This document shows positions 11,101-23,093 of a stretch of DNA of 64,000 nt, piece after piece (the first letter of the stretch is position 1; every line of letters starts with the position of its first letter). Under the pieces are notes generated by a model, which was given only the letters and a program-made list of their open reading frames with translations, did not search any database and was not told the DNA's origin. The position numbers and the translations under genes are program-made. Source of the stretch: Dicaeum eximium (taxonomy: Eukaryota > Chordata > Aves > Passeriformes > Dicaeidae); assembly GCA_013396995.1 (NCBI GenBank), contig VWZP01002415.1, positions 1,650,059 to 1,714,058 on the forward strand, in the 5' to 3' direction.

Positions 11101-13751
11101 TAGTCTGCTTGAACCTAGCAAATGTGCAGGCCACATCATGCAAATCATAAATATGTCACTGGCCAAGTTAGATGGCCTCCAACAGCACTGTCTTGCTTTC
11201 AATGCCTTCTCCTGCTCAAAGACTGCTAGTACATGTGGTCCAAAGCTCTTCCTGACAGCAGAGAGGCACCTACAATACAGCTGATCCCAAATATAGATCA
11301 CAAATATGAAAGCAAGTGCCAATACCTCGTTGCATCCATTTCTTCAGACAGCTGTTGTGGGAAGAGGTTCAGGGCAAGCTCTGCACACCAGGCAGTGCCA
11401 CGAAGGCCCCTTGCTTCGCTTGCAAATCCTGAGGCTCCTATTCTGGTTCTGTGGGATGAGATGAATTAACCTCACCCCATTATTTTCTCTGACTCCACCA
11501 AGAAGCAGCAGCCACAGTATTTCATCGTGTCAGTCCAAGTCTGCCATAAATCAATCAGATATGTCCAGCTGCTGTCTGTGTCTCAGGAAATGTTCCCCAA
11601 GTGGCAACCACTGGATGCTCTACTGTATGAATGGTGCTTCACTGTGTCAACATCTCACCCTTCACAAAGAAACAGCTCACACAACGTTTCCATGGTCTGT
11701 CCTGTCACAACCACAGGCAGCAGCGAGAGGAGAAGTTCATGAAGTTCAGCATACACACAGATTTGTGATGGGGACACTCAGAGCAGCCTTGCCTGGTCCC
11801 TCCACACCAAACACCCTCAGTGATGAGAGACCTCAGAGCTGCCCAGCTGCACTGTCCATCTGGGGGAACCAACCAATGTTCCAATTAGAAATATGCTGTA
11901 GGGCAGCAGCTGATTTGTGCTGCTGGCCCCATGGAATGTGGTACCACAGAGCTTGGTGACCAGTAATAATTTACTCATCTTTTAATTTCTGAGAGCTTTG
12001 TTCACAGGTAATCCCAAAAGGGGAAAAAAAACCCATCAAATACACTGCTTATTGCAAGTCTTTTCTTCTGTCCTTCCTGCAAAGAAGACAAAATTCAAAC
12101 ACTGAAGGGAGCATGAAACCTATTCCGGAAAGTAATGCAGAGTATCAGAGTTTTGGAGCAAGAAATATCTTTTTTATGTGTCTGTAATGATAAAGGAGGC
12201 TTTCAGAAAGTCAGTTCAGCATTTCTAAATCAAAATAAAATTTTCAGATCAACTTTCAAATGGAAGTCCCAAAAAAATCTCTGAGAAAAAAATTGAGAAC
12301 ACCTAATCAATGTTGTGATATCTTTTTGTGAAGGGTTCAGTACCCCTTGCCTAGGAGAAGGAGAGACAAGGGAAGAAGGCAAGGCAAGAGTAGGCAAGGA
12401 AACAAAAAACATTTTAGGAAATACTCTATTGCTCACTAAGAAACTTTCTAACTTTTAATCTTTAACTTGGCTTTAAAAAGGCAATATTATCAATTAATTT
12501 CTGTGTTTTAAGCCATGTAGAAAATTATCAGTTATTGATTCTAAAAGAAAATGCCAGTAATTCAGTTGCATAAGGGTGAGATGAAAAATCCAAATGTCAA
12601 GCTAAGTCAAAGAAGGATCAAGAAGATCAAAGCTGTGGGACTTTGTCTTCAAAGTTACAAGCTCTTAGACAGACAATTAAAGGAAAGTCTGAAAGTGGAG
12701 GTTTGGGATGGTTTTGGAGGCTTCCAAAGAAATACCATTAGTAGCTGGCAAACCATAAAGCCATTAAAAATAACCTTGAAGCTGATACAAGTTTCAAAGC
12801 AGATCTATCCTAAAATAAGTATTAAATGTGCTACAGAACTGGGCAGGAAAATCATCTATTCCTTATCATTTGCTTCGTTGGACATCTATAGGATAACAGC
12901 ATGTGCTGCCTCAGTGAAAGTTAAAGAATGATGTCCATAGGGCAAACAGTTATCTATAAACTCATTTCTTACAAACCTTTAGGGAGGCAAAATCCTTTTG
13001 ATTTTATTGAATGTACATTTCTGTCTAATCTCCTGCCAGCCTCTCCTTAGCACTACCAGTGGCTGCAGAACTGACCCCAAGCTTGAGCTGAGCTCTCCCT
13101 TTGGAGTGAGCCACAACTCTTGGAAAGGGGATGTAACAGCATTTTGATGCCTGTTTGAATGAAGTGGCTATCAATGAAATCCATCAGAGCATTCTCAAGC
13201 CATGTGGGATCCAAAGATTGTGAATGCTAATCATAATATAACGTTTTACCCCATAAATGCTTTNATCACACACTTCATAGTCAGTTAGAGGCTCAGACAA
13301 AGGTGTTTGGGGTCTTGTCTTTAAAACCTAATACTTAGGCTCTGCTTCAGCATGTTATCTGAGTTTATTCTTAGCTTTATTTTCAGACCATTCTTCAAGG
13401 AGCATCTCTACATCTTAACAGCCATGTGTAATTAAGAAACATGCTGGGAACAAGATTCAGACTGCCAGTTTCACTTAGGAAAACCACAAGCTTGTTATTT
13501 GGGGACAAAAATTACAAGTACTGAAGGAAATGTTCCTTCTACCAAGACTCCATATGCAGTCCATGGTGAAAAGCAGGCATCTCCAGGAAGGAATTCATGC
13601 CATGTTGGCTTTGGTAGCCATCTGAGATGAAATAGTTAGGAGTTTCAGAATCACACTGCCTTGTCTTTAGTGACACAGAAATGTACAGACCTAGAAAATG
13701 TAAATCTTTATGATCCCTCTCTCCTCTTCTGGTTTCTTTTCTCCTCCTCAG
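8158..13751. other. Noncoding stretch, no gene seen
   Basis: No frame has family-recognisable content or a convincing acceptor/donor pair. The longest open frames (9483-10067 and 12551-12931, both plus) look like chance. A single N lies at 13264. A low-complexity GA/GC mix occurs at 9240-9480. No transposon family could be assigned. Confidence 0.55.
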
Positions 13752-13937
13752 TATGTTGAAGAGACAATCTGCTACAACCAGATCCTTTTGGTCTTCCTCT
13801 CTGCCCCTGACATCTTTCAGACCACCTGGAAGACGCTTTCCTGGCTGGTGGGCAGGACATGCTTGGTCAGTCTTTCACCTGTGTTTTGCCAGTGTCTCCT
13901 GAGAAATCCTTTCTTCTGTAACCTGTATGTCCTTTAA
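13752..13937 (+). other. Weak exon-like segment of unknown identity
   Basis: A long pyrimidine tract of CTCTCCTCTTCTGG type ends in CTCCTCAG (AG at 13750-13751), a strong 3' splice-site context. The frame beginning at 13752 is open for 61 codons (starts YVEETICYNQILLVF) to a TAA at 13935-13937. Possible donors inside it are CTTG followed by GTCAGT near 13865 and CTG followed by GTGGGC near 13847. The later translation is Cys/Leu/Phe-rich and unconvincing. It is as likely a cryptic acceptor in pyrimidine-rich DNA as a true exon. Confidence 0.15.
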
Positions 13938-16310
13938 TTGTGTAAACTTCTGATCAGCTTCATCAGACACACATGCCTAATTTTTTTTTCTCCCCTTCTG
14001 GACTAGATAGGAAAAATGGGTTTTCTCCAGGCCAAATCCACCTTTTTGCCCTAATGATCTCTATTTGAATTTCCCATCAGCAGAAGTTTCTATCATTAAC
14101 GTGTCTCAGGTTGAGAAGCCTCCCCCAGCCCTTCCTCAGTTTCTTCCACAGTAAGGAAGTAAAAACACCAGATAATTCATCTGAGTTCCATTTTAGTTCC
14201 ATATTATTATTCATAGTAGATTTTTAGAGACAATCCCTGGTTTGAAAATCTTAAGCTCTCCATATGCAGAATACCCAGCCAAGAGTGCCCAGCAGTGGAC
14301 AGCCCTCTGAGACTTCATAGCACCAGTTAAACTCAGGCTCTGTGCGTTTTAAATTCATTTCTAAGATATGTATTTGTGCTTTTTATTGTCAGTTACTGAG
14401 ACTGTGATATTTTTAAGAGTTCATTGCTACATTTACAAAAATCAGGTAGACATACTGAGGCAGTGGTGAAAGGGTGGCAGCAAATTTGGAAGGAAAGAAA
14501 TTAACATGTTTAAAGAAAAGTAATTACTACTGGACTGTGTCACATGATTTTCTAAAAGGTCCCAGATGTAACAACCAAAGCAGAGCTAAGCATGTAAGAC
14601 AGAAAGGTTTTTGCACCTTGAACTACTGTGGAGACCAGTCACAGAAATGTCTCCCTTGGAGGCACAAGCTGAACTTGGCCTGCAGGTATTTGCATGAGAT
14701 GTGCCTGGGTTTAGTGGGCTCCAGCACAGGTGGATTTGAGTTTATCCATTAAGATCAGTAATGGCTCTCAAGCTCTTAAATACTATTCTCCATCTCTCTG
14801 GGTACCACACCTGCAAAGAAGACACTATGGGAACAAACCAAACTTAGGCAATCTCCAGTGAGCTGAAGATGTGTTTATTTGTGTGGCCCTACTTCTCCAG
14901 CCTTCTTCCTGTGCTTCTATACAGCAAGACCTAGCAAGATAAAACAGCAGCACATTCCCCTGCTAAGCCTCTCACTTTGCACTGAAACAAGCAGCAGTCC
15001 CCGTGGGACCAGGTTATCCCAGCCTGTCACTGCCAGGCTCCAAACACGCCGATGCCTTTTTCTGGAGTGATGGCTCTCTGCCAAAGGAGCAGAACCGCCT
15101 GCTGTGCTGGATCCTGACACTGCAACATGTGCAAGCAAAATGCATCCTCCTCTCCTCCTGTCTTCGTATCCCATCACTGGCATGCAGGGACAGACCGTCC
15201 TCCACACTAATTACAGTTACATTGCAATTAGTAGCAGTCAGGGTTTCACAACAGCGGGCAGTGTCCAGGTAGTATTCCTGTGTAACGGATGTCAGTCTTT
15301 CCACATCTGTGGCTGAAATGCTAGGGAGAAACAAGGCAGTAGCTCTTGCTCAAAACCAAATCCTCTCAGCTGCAATTATCTTACTCTTTGCCTAAAAATA
15401 AAACCAACACATTCAGAGTCTTAGACCATTTGCTGTTGCTTGAGCTTCATTATGCTGTTGTTGTCAATGATGCTTGGCTTTTTTTCCCAGATCTAGGTGA
15501 AGCTGGTCCATGCTGAAGTCAGTTATCTCCGTAAGAAAAAATTCAATATAAAATCTCTGCCTTTGGCTTTTCTCAGCACTTGCCCTTTCACTCACAAAGC
15601 TTGTTTATGGTGCAAACGATTTACAGAAGTCTGACAGCAGTTCAACAAGGTGAAAAGCAAAAGGCAGAGGAACTCCACGTTTTTGTCATGTCATAAACAT
15701 GATAGAACAACAAAAACAATTCCATTTTCTGCTTTCTCCTTTCACTAGTGATAAAGTCAGATCTCTGAGGAGGTATTACTTTGAAACTAACACTTAAATA
15801 TGTGCCTTTGAGGCTTTTTCCCCATTGTTTTCTCTTTAAAATGAAGTTTAAAAATACATTGGGGATTCAGTAGTATCTATGATTCTGTCTCTAGATTTCT
15901 GCTTCTCTGAGATTTTCTTCTTTGTGTCTATTATTCCAAAAGTATCTCTGGTATAAACAGGTGCAACTGTCTTACCTTCCATGAAGCTGCACCCATACAA
16001 CCAGACATGCTAAACCAGACATTTTGGGAATGCATCTCTGTGGTTAATTCCTTCCTTCCATACCTGCAGGTCAGTGCCAGGGTCTCTTTTCCTCTACTCC
16101 CCACAGTGATCCTCTTTGCTGAAACAAGGAGCAGAACGCAAAGTGAGCCATGACACCATCCTCCAGCACTTGGGTCTGGAGGGTCTCTCAGCTCACACAG
16201 GGTTTCATGTTGACCAGAACTGTCATGTTCTGACATGAGGGTCCCCTACATGGAGGGAAAAAGGTGTTATTTTTTTCCTTTTTTCTTTCTTTTTTCCCCA
16301 TAAACCTCAG
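13938..16310. other. Noncoding stretch, including an AT-motif block
   Basis: No gene was recognised. The part at about 15190-15330 contains CACTAATTACAGTTAC and GCAATTAGTAG (homeodomain-type cores) in otherwise repeat-free sequence and may be a short regulatory element. A T-rich tract with CTTT interruptions at 16268-16299 leads into the exon-like segment that follows. Confidence 0.5.
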
Positions 16311-16515
16311 CACCAGTTTTATCCAGAATATGCTACAGAAAGAGAAGAGGGGAGTAGAAGGGGAAGATTACTTTCCAGCTGACAGGCAGAAGCACATACA
16401 AGATGGTCTTTTGGAATATTTTGACCCAAAACGGAGTCTTGTAAACACGTGGCTAAGGGACACAAATGCATCTCCAGAAAATATGGGTATGCCTCTAAGG
16501 AGATATTGGCTGTGA
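16311..16515 (+). other. Exon-like open segment of unknown gene
   Basis: A polypyrimidine run of about 30 bases ends in ACCTCAG (AG at 16309-16310). The frame with first full codon at 16312 is open to TGA at 16513-16515. The 67-residue translation is charged and mixed, with gene-like composition (pieces: QKEKRGVEGEDYFPADR, then GLLEYFDPKRSLVNTWLR, ending PLRRYWL). A possible donor, ATGG followed by GTATGC, lies at 16486/16487 and would give a 176-bp internal exon; otherwise it ends at the stop. No protein family is recognised. A poly-A tract lies about 240 bp downstream without an AATAAA just before it, so a retrocopy is possible but not supported. Confidence 0.3.
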
Positions 16516-16757
16516 CCTAAGTTTCAACTGGAAGTGTTTACAACAGCAGTGAAAACTCTCGATAAAACTCACAAATGCTCGCATACAGTTGCTTCCACCA
16601 TTGGATCCAAAGGCAAAATCTGTGACTCTGCTCATACTCAGCCCTCTAATTTGTTTCTAAACACTGTCTATCAGTGGGTACACATGCAGCCAGCAAAGCA
16701 TAACTGGTATGGCTGGCTCTTGGCCAGCATGCCACACTGTTAATCATCCTCCAAATG

Positions 16758-16792
<35 letters not shown>

Positions 16793-16810
16793 GTTTTCNN
16801 NAAAAAAAAA
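16758..16810. repeat. Poly-A tract interrupted by three unresolved bases
   Basis: Thirty-three A residues (16758-16790), then CTGTTTTC, NNN at 16799-16801 and nine more A residues. The Ns probably mark a consensus failure across the homopolymer, so the true length and local structure are uncertain. Confidence 0.9.
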
Positions 16811-17599
16811 GGAAAGAAAAGGTCTGCTTTGTAGGGTTTACTGACAAAAAAGACAGAATACACCGGAGAGAAACACATTTTTAGCTATGTCCACTGTGCT
16901 AAGACCTCTTCTTTCTCGGGAAAGGTTAAAGCATATTTTAAATGATGTGAAGAAGATAATGTTTTTAAGTTGAATTAAATTTACAGAGACATACACTGAC
17001 TTTCTGTTGGGCTGGCCAATGATCCTAAATAGTTCTGAGTCAAGATTAATGTTTACAATCTCTTGGCCCCAGTGCTATTGTGTGCTATTGATCATAAGCC
17101 AAATTAGGACAAGTTCACACAGCAACTTAGTCTAAGGATGGTCTTTTACTTCAGTGGGTTTGGTACACTTCAGTGGGCTCAGGATGTTAGAAAGTGCCCT
17201 GGAAAACGTCTGTTGCAATGCAAATCTCTGAAGTTATTTGAATTAAAAGGAAACTATGCAAATGTGAAAGGGCAGAATAATTTTTCAAATTATTCTGCTT
17301 CCTCTCTCTGCTACAGGTTTCTTAAAGTATTTGGGAAAAACCTTTCATCAGCGCTTTGAGTTCCCCCCTCCAAAATTAAGAAAGTAATACTTGCCATCTT
17401 CAGAGATGGGTTCTAAGAGAGGTAAGAGTGGAAAGTTCACAAAATGTGCTGAAACCCCCAGGTGATAGGGTTAGAAAAGTAATATTAGCTGCAGTCACCT
17501 TATTTATTCTGCTCTAAGAATGATAAGGACCACATTTTCAAAGGAGTCTCAATTCATCTTTCTGTTTGAACAGACCGTGTTAAACATTAAATCTCAGTC
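16811..17599. other. Noncoding stretch, no gene seen
   Basis: AT-rich sequence without recognisable elements apart from the perfect hairpin at 17272-17298. The frames present are short and lack usable splice context. Confidence 0.55.
17272..17298. repeat. Perfect 12-bp inverted repeat with 3-nt loop
   Basis: GCAGAATAATTT at 17272-17283 is the exact reverse complement of AAATTATTCTGC at 17287-17298, with loop TTC. Two further G:U pairs could extend the RNA stem (GG at 17270-17271 against TT at 17299-17300). The stem is too short for a canonical microRNA precursor. Confidence 0.85.
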
Positions 17600-17940
17600 G
17601 TGTGCCTTTCCTCACTCGGATTGTCTTTGCTCTCAATGGAAGGAAAAGCCCCGAAAATGTATTTGCATTCCGTCGGAGCAGCTCTCGATTTCTCTCCGCA
17701 GCGCGCAGAGCGCAGCGCAGGGGCGCGCAGGGGAAGCGCGGGCGGAGAGCGCTGCTCCGCGCCCCCGCTGCGCCCCTCGGAGAGAAAGGACTGGCTTTTC
17801 TCCCTTTTCCTCCTGCCCAAGGAATCCCGGGGGCGGGCTGGGAAAGGAATCCTGCTCGCTGCTGGAACGGAGAGGGGGAGGAAGCTCCTTCATTCACCAC
17901 CCTCTGGGCCGGGCTGGTACCCGCCTATTCCTTAACCCAT
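17600..17940. promoter_or_regulatory. Short, very dense CpG island
   Basis: CpG density is highest at about 17697-17790, with runs such as GCGCGCAGAGCGCAGCG and CTCCGCGCCCCCGCTGCGCC. It is preceded by a lower-GC block with ATGTATTTGCATTCCG (POU-like) near 17658. Overlapping frames are open on both strands, as expected from composition, and none is recognisable. It could be a promoter of an unannotated or alternative transcript or an orphan island. Neither TATA box nor first-exon donor is convincing. Confidence 0.6.
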
Positions 17941-20900
17941 GGAGCCACGCGCTTTTCCTCTGTCTGCCGACCCAAAGGGAATCTTTTCTCCCTGCTCCTT
18001 GTGTCAGCTGGATGTGACATTGAAAACTACACTTGGGATGATCTCTACACCACGTTTATGCATCCCACCTCCTCAGCCCCACTATCCTTTTTGTCCCTGC
18101 AATGCCCTCCAGGATAGTCCTGCACAGCCTGGAAATACTCATTATCTATCACAAGGATAATGCCCCGTGTAAGACACCCATCATATGATGCTCAACGCAT
18201 TTAGGGTAACTCTCAATGTAATTCTAGTATCAACCCAGCTGACCCCCTGGGGATATCTAGCAGCAATCCTGGCTTAGAGCTCTGCAAAGTCAATGGAAAT
18301 TTTTGAATCTGGCTTCCTTAAGAAAAAAAAGGCTTGAATGGTCATGGAGGTTTTGCACAAATTGTTTTCTTGTGGGTGTAGAAGACAGAGGTACCATTGC
18401 CCCTCAACCCCACCTTCCTCCTGGACTCAGGAGCACTTTCAGCTTAACCCAACAAAAGTTCAAAACCATTCTTCTTCCTAAATGTTTCATGCAGAGAAGC
18501 AAATAGCAGAAGAGACAGACCTTTCCAGTACCCTCTCTGAGAAGGCAGCTACAAGCTGTGTCCACCAAGAGATGCCAGAGAAGGTATTGAGAGGGAAAAG
18601 CACCCCAACCCCCACATACACTCTGCTCATTCCTTAAGCCCTACTAGACACCATAGGATCCAGTCAGAAGACACAGTGCAATAGGAAATCAATTTTTGTA
18701 AATCTCAGTGCTAACAGAGCAACTTATTAGCTTTGCTTGCAGCAAGCACCTTTTCTAAAACCATTTTCTGAAAAAAAAAAAAAAAGAAACTTTTTTTTTG
18801 AGGGTGGCTCTATCTTGCTACATCTGCTTCAGGACAAACTGGAGCAGGGGTACCACTCTTTTCTGATTCTGCTTATGTAGTTGCACATTAATTGATGTTT
18901 ATTGGGAGGACACGAGATTTCTCCCTATCTTGTCTTTTCTCTGAATCAAAACTCCAACCAATCATTTTTCTTTAAATAAAATGTAATCACAAGTTAGTAC
19001 AATTGATTTGTGGGTAAAATTGCTAGACTGGAGGAAAAGGTGTGGAGGTATTTCCCTATGAATCAATTTCCTGGGAAATTTTTTTTTTTTAAAGAGCATC
19101 TGAACAAAATCTCACGTCCAGTGTAAGTTCTACAGCAGCTGTAAACTGGATGGATAGACACAAGCACAAAATCATTATGTAGGTACCAAAGCAAGTTGTT
19201 TAAGTTAGCAACTTACAGAAGCCTGGAGGACCAAGGGATGTTTTCATGCTAACAACACCCTTCTCCTCCACTTTTAAGGGTTGTAACACAGAAGGATGCT
19301 GGTGAAGGGAGTGTTTTGGTTAATCAATATCTGTACATTGTCCTCTTGCACTCCTAGTTGTTAGTTTCAGCTTCACAGGATCCTTTGACTCAGAATCAGT
19401 GTGGAATCAGTCTGGTACCTTTTGAACCACTCACACCAGTCTCAGATCTTCTCTGTGCTGACATTTACCATGGTCAACATCAGCAGTGAAACTGGCCCAC
19501 TGTGTTTGTTATGACACCTGTCTCTTATGGCTTTGAGACCTACATATTCCTACTATCATAAAAACCTCTGTATGAGTCTTGATGTTTTATGGGTTTGCTG
19601 GCATCAAGGTCACAACTGGGATCTTCAGTGTCCAGTGTGCACTTTAGGATCTACAGCTGAAAACAATGTGCAAGGTGTCAGTAAGGATAATATGCTGTGC
19701 TGTCTACCAACAATCAGATTTATGAATCAAATTCAGCTTCAGCAGAAATCATGAGTTGTTTGGAATTCAGCTGAATTCAGTGGAATAACTGGAATGGATG
19801 CCATTGCAACAGGCATGAAATCTGGTCCTATGTCTTTCTGTATTCTACCCTGTTTAAACTTTAATTCAAAACTAATAGTGGTATGACTCATTATTTTGGT
19901 GAAGAGATTTTTTAATTCCTCCATTTTACTGACAAATTGTTAAACTGGATTTATGCACCAATCTTGAAATGGATCATTCAGTTAATGGTGAATTTGTCAA
20001 GAAAAGAACTGATTAATGAGCCAACTGGATCAGAAGGGATTTTGATATACTTTCCTTTGACAGTCTTAGTGGGAGAAGCTCAGGTAGATGTCAAAATGTA
20101 TCTTTTGCTTCCTTTCATACCTGCTTTGTTGATAAGACCAGCTGTAAAGTACAATCTCCTTACATGAGTAAGGACTTACAGAAGGGGTTTTTTTCTGTAT
20201 TTTGGTTTGCAGTTTCACCTAATCATGTAACATTAACTGTGGACAGCAAAATGGCCAGAGAGGCCCAGCTGGCCTGGGGGGCCACAGGAGGCAGGGCACA
20301 TTGTTGAGGCAGGACATATCATCCCCACAATGGCTCTGACCCATGGGACAAATGCATCTCCTTCTGCTGCCTGCAGGGCCAAGCAGCTGGGAAGTCAAGC
20401 CAGTAATCTCAGTGACTCAATATTTCATCTTCATGGGATACTTGTATTTCTGTGTCTCTGGAACTGAAAAAGGGAAAAATAAATCTAAAGCAAATTTCAA
20501 TTTTGTTTTATAAAATTATTATAATTAGATGTAATTGTATTAATTGTAATTAGAAAAAAATAAAATGTAATTAATTGTAATTAGATGACAATGCACTCAA
20601 ATGTTTGACAGTGTCACTTTTAGAAAGCAAAAGCCTAGGTAGCCTTCTAGTCCTACTAAGTAATTTTAAGTTGATCAAAATCTCTTTTTTCTTACACAGC
20701 AAAACTCCTTGGAACATCTGCAGAAATTTTTGCTGCCTTTTCCTGTTGCCTTTCAACTATTTGCATATCTCATCTCTCTTCTCTGACTGACTTTTAGCTG
20801 ATTATTTCAACTTGTGTTGGTCATATTCACCCTACAGTCTGATGCTACAACCATCTAGGCTCACGTAAAATCAGAGGTACTGGAGTTTCTCCATTGACAT

Positions 20901-22213
20901 TCTCTGAGCTAATGGGAATAAATTAAGTTCATGCAAAAGCTTTACATGACCAGATTCAAAATACCCCCAAGTGCAATCAATGCCTCTGTGAGTGTTTGAT
21001 CCTTTTATTTCAACATGGGTAATCCTACATCTTGTTTGTGATTCTGTTTTATCTGTTTTGAATTGTGTTGCTATTATTCAGGTCTCATAAGTAAATTGCT
21101 ATTGTCTCCTAATCATCTTGATTATCACCTTCTCTTTAAGCTCCCTTGTTTAAGAGCTTGGAAAAGAACTGGGGGGTGGGTTGAAGGGAAAGATGGTCCT
21201 ATGTCTGACCATCTAGTCACAAAAAATTTCCCTGAAGTCCAGCTTGATTTCCATAATACTGAGACTGGGTTGGTTTAAATTTTTAATTATTTATTACAGT
21301 CTTCAAGTGCGGCAATGTGATTGACCTATTGCTTTTTAATTATTTTGGTTGCTTTTGATACTATTAACCGTGACATTTTGCTGATCCAGCTACATTATTC
21401 TTTTAGTTTTGGCACTGAGATCATTCAATGTCTCTGTCCATCTCTGTCAACAAAATGTCAGCCTCCTCTTAAAAGATCACTTTGTCTGATGGTGTCTGTT
21501 GGAAAAGATGATTAAATCCTCACCTCCAACTCATAGGTATGAATTTGGGTTAGATTTTTTTTCTCTTCTGGCACTATGTAGATTTCTGGCTCCAATAAAA
21601 AAGTAATATCCTAGGGTTGTTTTAATCTTGCTTCAACATGAAAAGGAACACATAATAATTTCAATAAAGGGATGTCAGCAAGACAAGCTTTTATTAGCAG
21701 TCCCATGCCTATTACAAAAGCTCATTATCTTTCCCCCATTTAGTGACTGGAGGAGGGAGATTTTTGAAACAAGGCAGATTCCCCAGTTACTCATGGAAAC
21801 CCCTGAGAGATCAGTGCCCACTACTCCCTGTTGTCTGTCATTATCTGCATGGGTTGCACTCCTGTTTTGCCTGGTTCCAAGATTGTTATTAGCTCCATCT
21901 ATATGTACCATTTGTAAAATGGTAAAATTCAATACACTTTAGACTTTACAATTTTATCAACCAAGAGTAAAAAAGGCAGGAGCTGGAAGAAACTGGGCTG
22001 TGCTGGTGGGGTAGAACAAGCTGTGAAAAAACACTTATACTTCCATAGCCAACCACTGAAAATGAAAGCTAGAACATGAAGCTTCCCTCTGGGACTGTGT
22101 GGGTGAGTCTGAGCTTGTGAGGCATCTCCTCATCTCTGGTTCACACAGAACCAGCACCTGGTCACAGAACCTGGATCAGGTTTCAGTCAGCCATTGTTCT
22201 GTGTTCATTTATA
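17941..22213. other. Noncoding stretch, no gene seen
   Basis: Anonymous sequence. An A tract with one G occurs at about 18771-18788. The portion at 21640-21790 is repeat-free and contains an acceptor-like CCCCCATTTAG near 21740 but no matching coding frame with a donor. The GC-rich part at 20260-20400 has no recognised element. The direct repeat at 20540-20585 is listed separately. Confidence 0.55.
20540..20585. repeat. AT-rich direct repeat with homeodomain cores
   Basis: TTAATTGTAATTAGA occurs at 20540-20554 and again exactly at 20571-20585, giving a 31-bp period, with a related partial copy just upstream (20524-20539). Each copy contains TAATTG and TAATTA-like cores. It could be a local tandem duplication of AT-rich sequence or a site cluster. 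Confidence 0.75.
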
Positions 22214-22250
22214 ATCATGGAATCATTTAAGCTGGAGAAGACCAAAGACC
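22214..22250 (-). mobile_element. CR1 LINE 3' tail fragment, antisense
   Basis: The sequence starts ATCATGGAATCATTTAAG and continues GCTGGAGAAGACC. This is the reverse complement of the CR1 3' terminus (octamer ATTCCATGAT and the conserved TCTTCCAGC-type stretch). Only the last few dozen bases are recognisable. Extreme 5' truncation is typical of CR1 copies. Confidence 0.6.
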
Positions 22251-23064
22251 AAAAATTAAACCTAAAACTCATCCTTTCAGATTGTATGGCTTTACAGCCT
22301 AATAAAAGAAGAAGGAAAATGTTGGAAAGTTGAAAAGGAGAAAATTTTATGGGTCAATATAAGCCCCAGAAAACACAGATCTCCACAAAGGCTTTGGGGT
22401 GTGACTTATCTAACAAAAAAGTAATCCTTCTCCTCAAGCAGTAGTAGATAAGAGGAATCATGCCCTAAAAGTGCATATATTTCCTGCCAGGAGAAGCAGA
22501 CAATAAATGCCATCTCAGAGGAAAATGCATTCCTTTGCAGAGACTGAAGGGAGAGATGACAGGACGGTGCTGCTGCCAGCTCAGAATGCAGGATTTGAAG
22601 AAGCCATATCTGGAGCAGAGAATGTTCTTGGGGGAAACAAACATTCCCTGATTGTCTTTTCTTGCTGTGGGGCAGAACCCCTTTTGCCAGCACAATGCTG
22701 CCATTCCCACAGTACACTGTGGCTCCTGCAAACTTTTGATTAACATCTTTTACAATATTTTTTTCAGCAATGTTCAAAATGCTGGGTTCTTAATCTGGTG
22801 GAACCTTCTGATTTATTATTTTTTGAAGGACATCCACTTAGCCCTAAAAACATTCCTTTTAAAGCTGAACAGTTTTTCAGAAACACATCAGCTTTTTCCT
22901 TTCCCTGCAGACGGTGCCTGAGACCTGGCTGAGCCATGTACCTGCATCCTGTAAAGGCAGTGACAGGACATTAAAAAAAACCCCTCAGATATAAAACACT
23001 GCTGAGCTGTTTTATGCATTGACAATATTAATGATTGTGGCATGTCTAAATCCTAATTCCTTTA

Positions 23065-23093
23065 AGAAAATCAGTGTCTCAAACTGATTTTCT
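23065..23093. repeat. Perfect 11-bp inverted repeat, 7-nt loop
   Basis: AGAAAATCAGT at 23065-23075 pairs exactly with ACTGATTTTCT at 23083-23093, with loop GTCTCAA. No function is evident. Confidence 0.85.

Noticed and set aside
12551..12931. 126-codon plus-strand frame rich in Lys and Ile
   Set aside because: Could look protein-like, but no acceptor or donor was found, no family is recognised, and AT-rich chance frames of this type are common here.
17520..18117. Overlapping 165- and 171-codon frames at the 17.7-kb island
   Set aside because: Alternative frames on both strands are equally open; composition effect of a CpG island.
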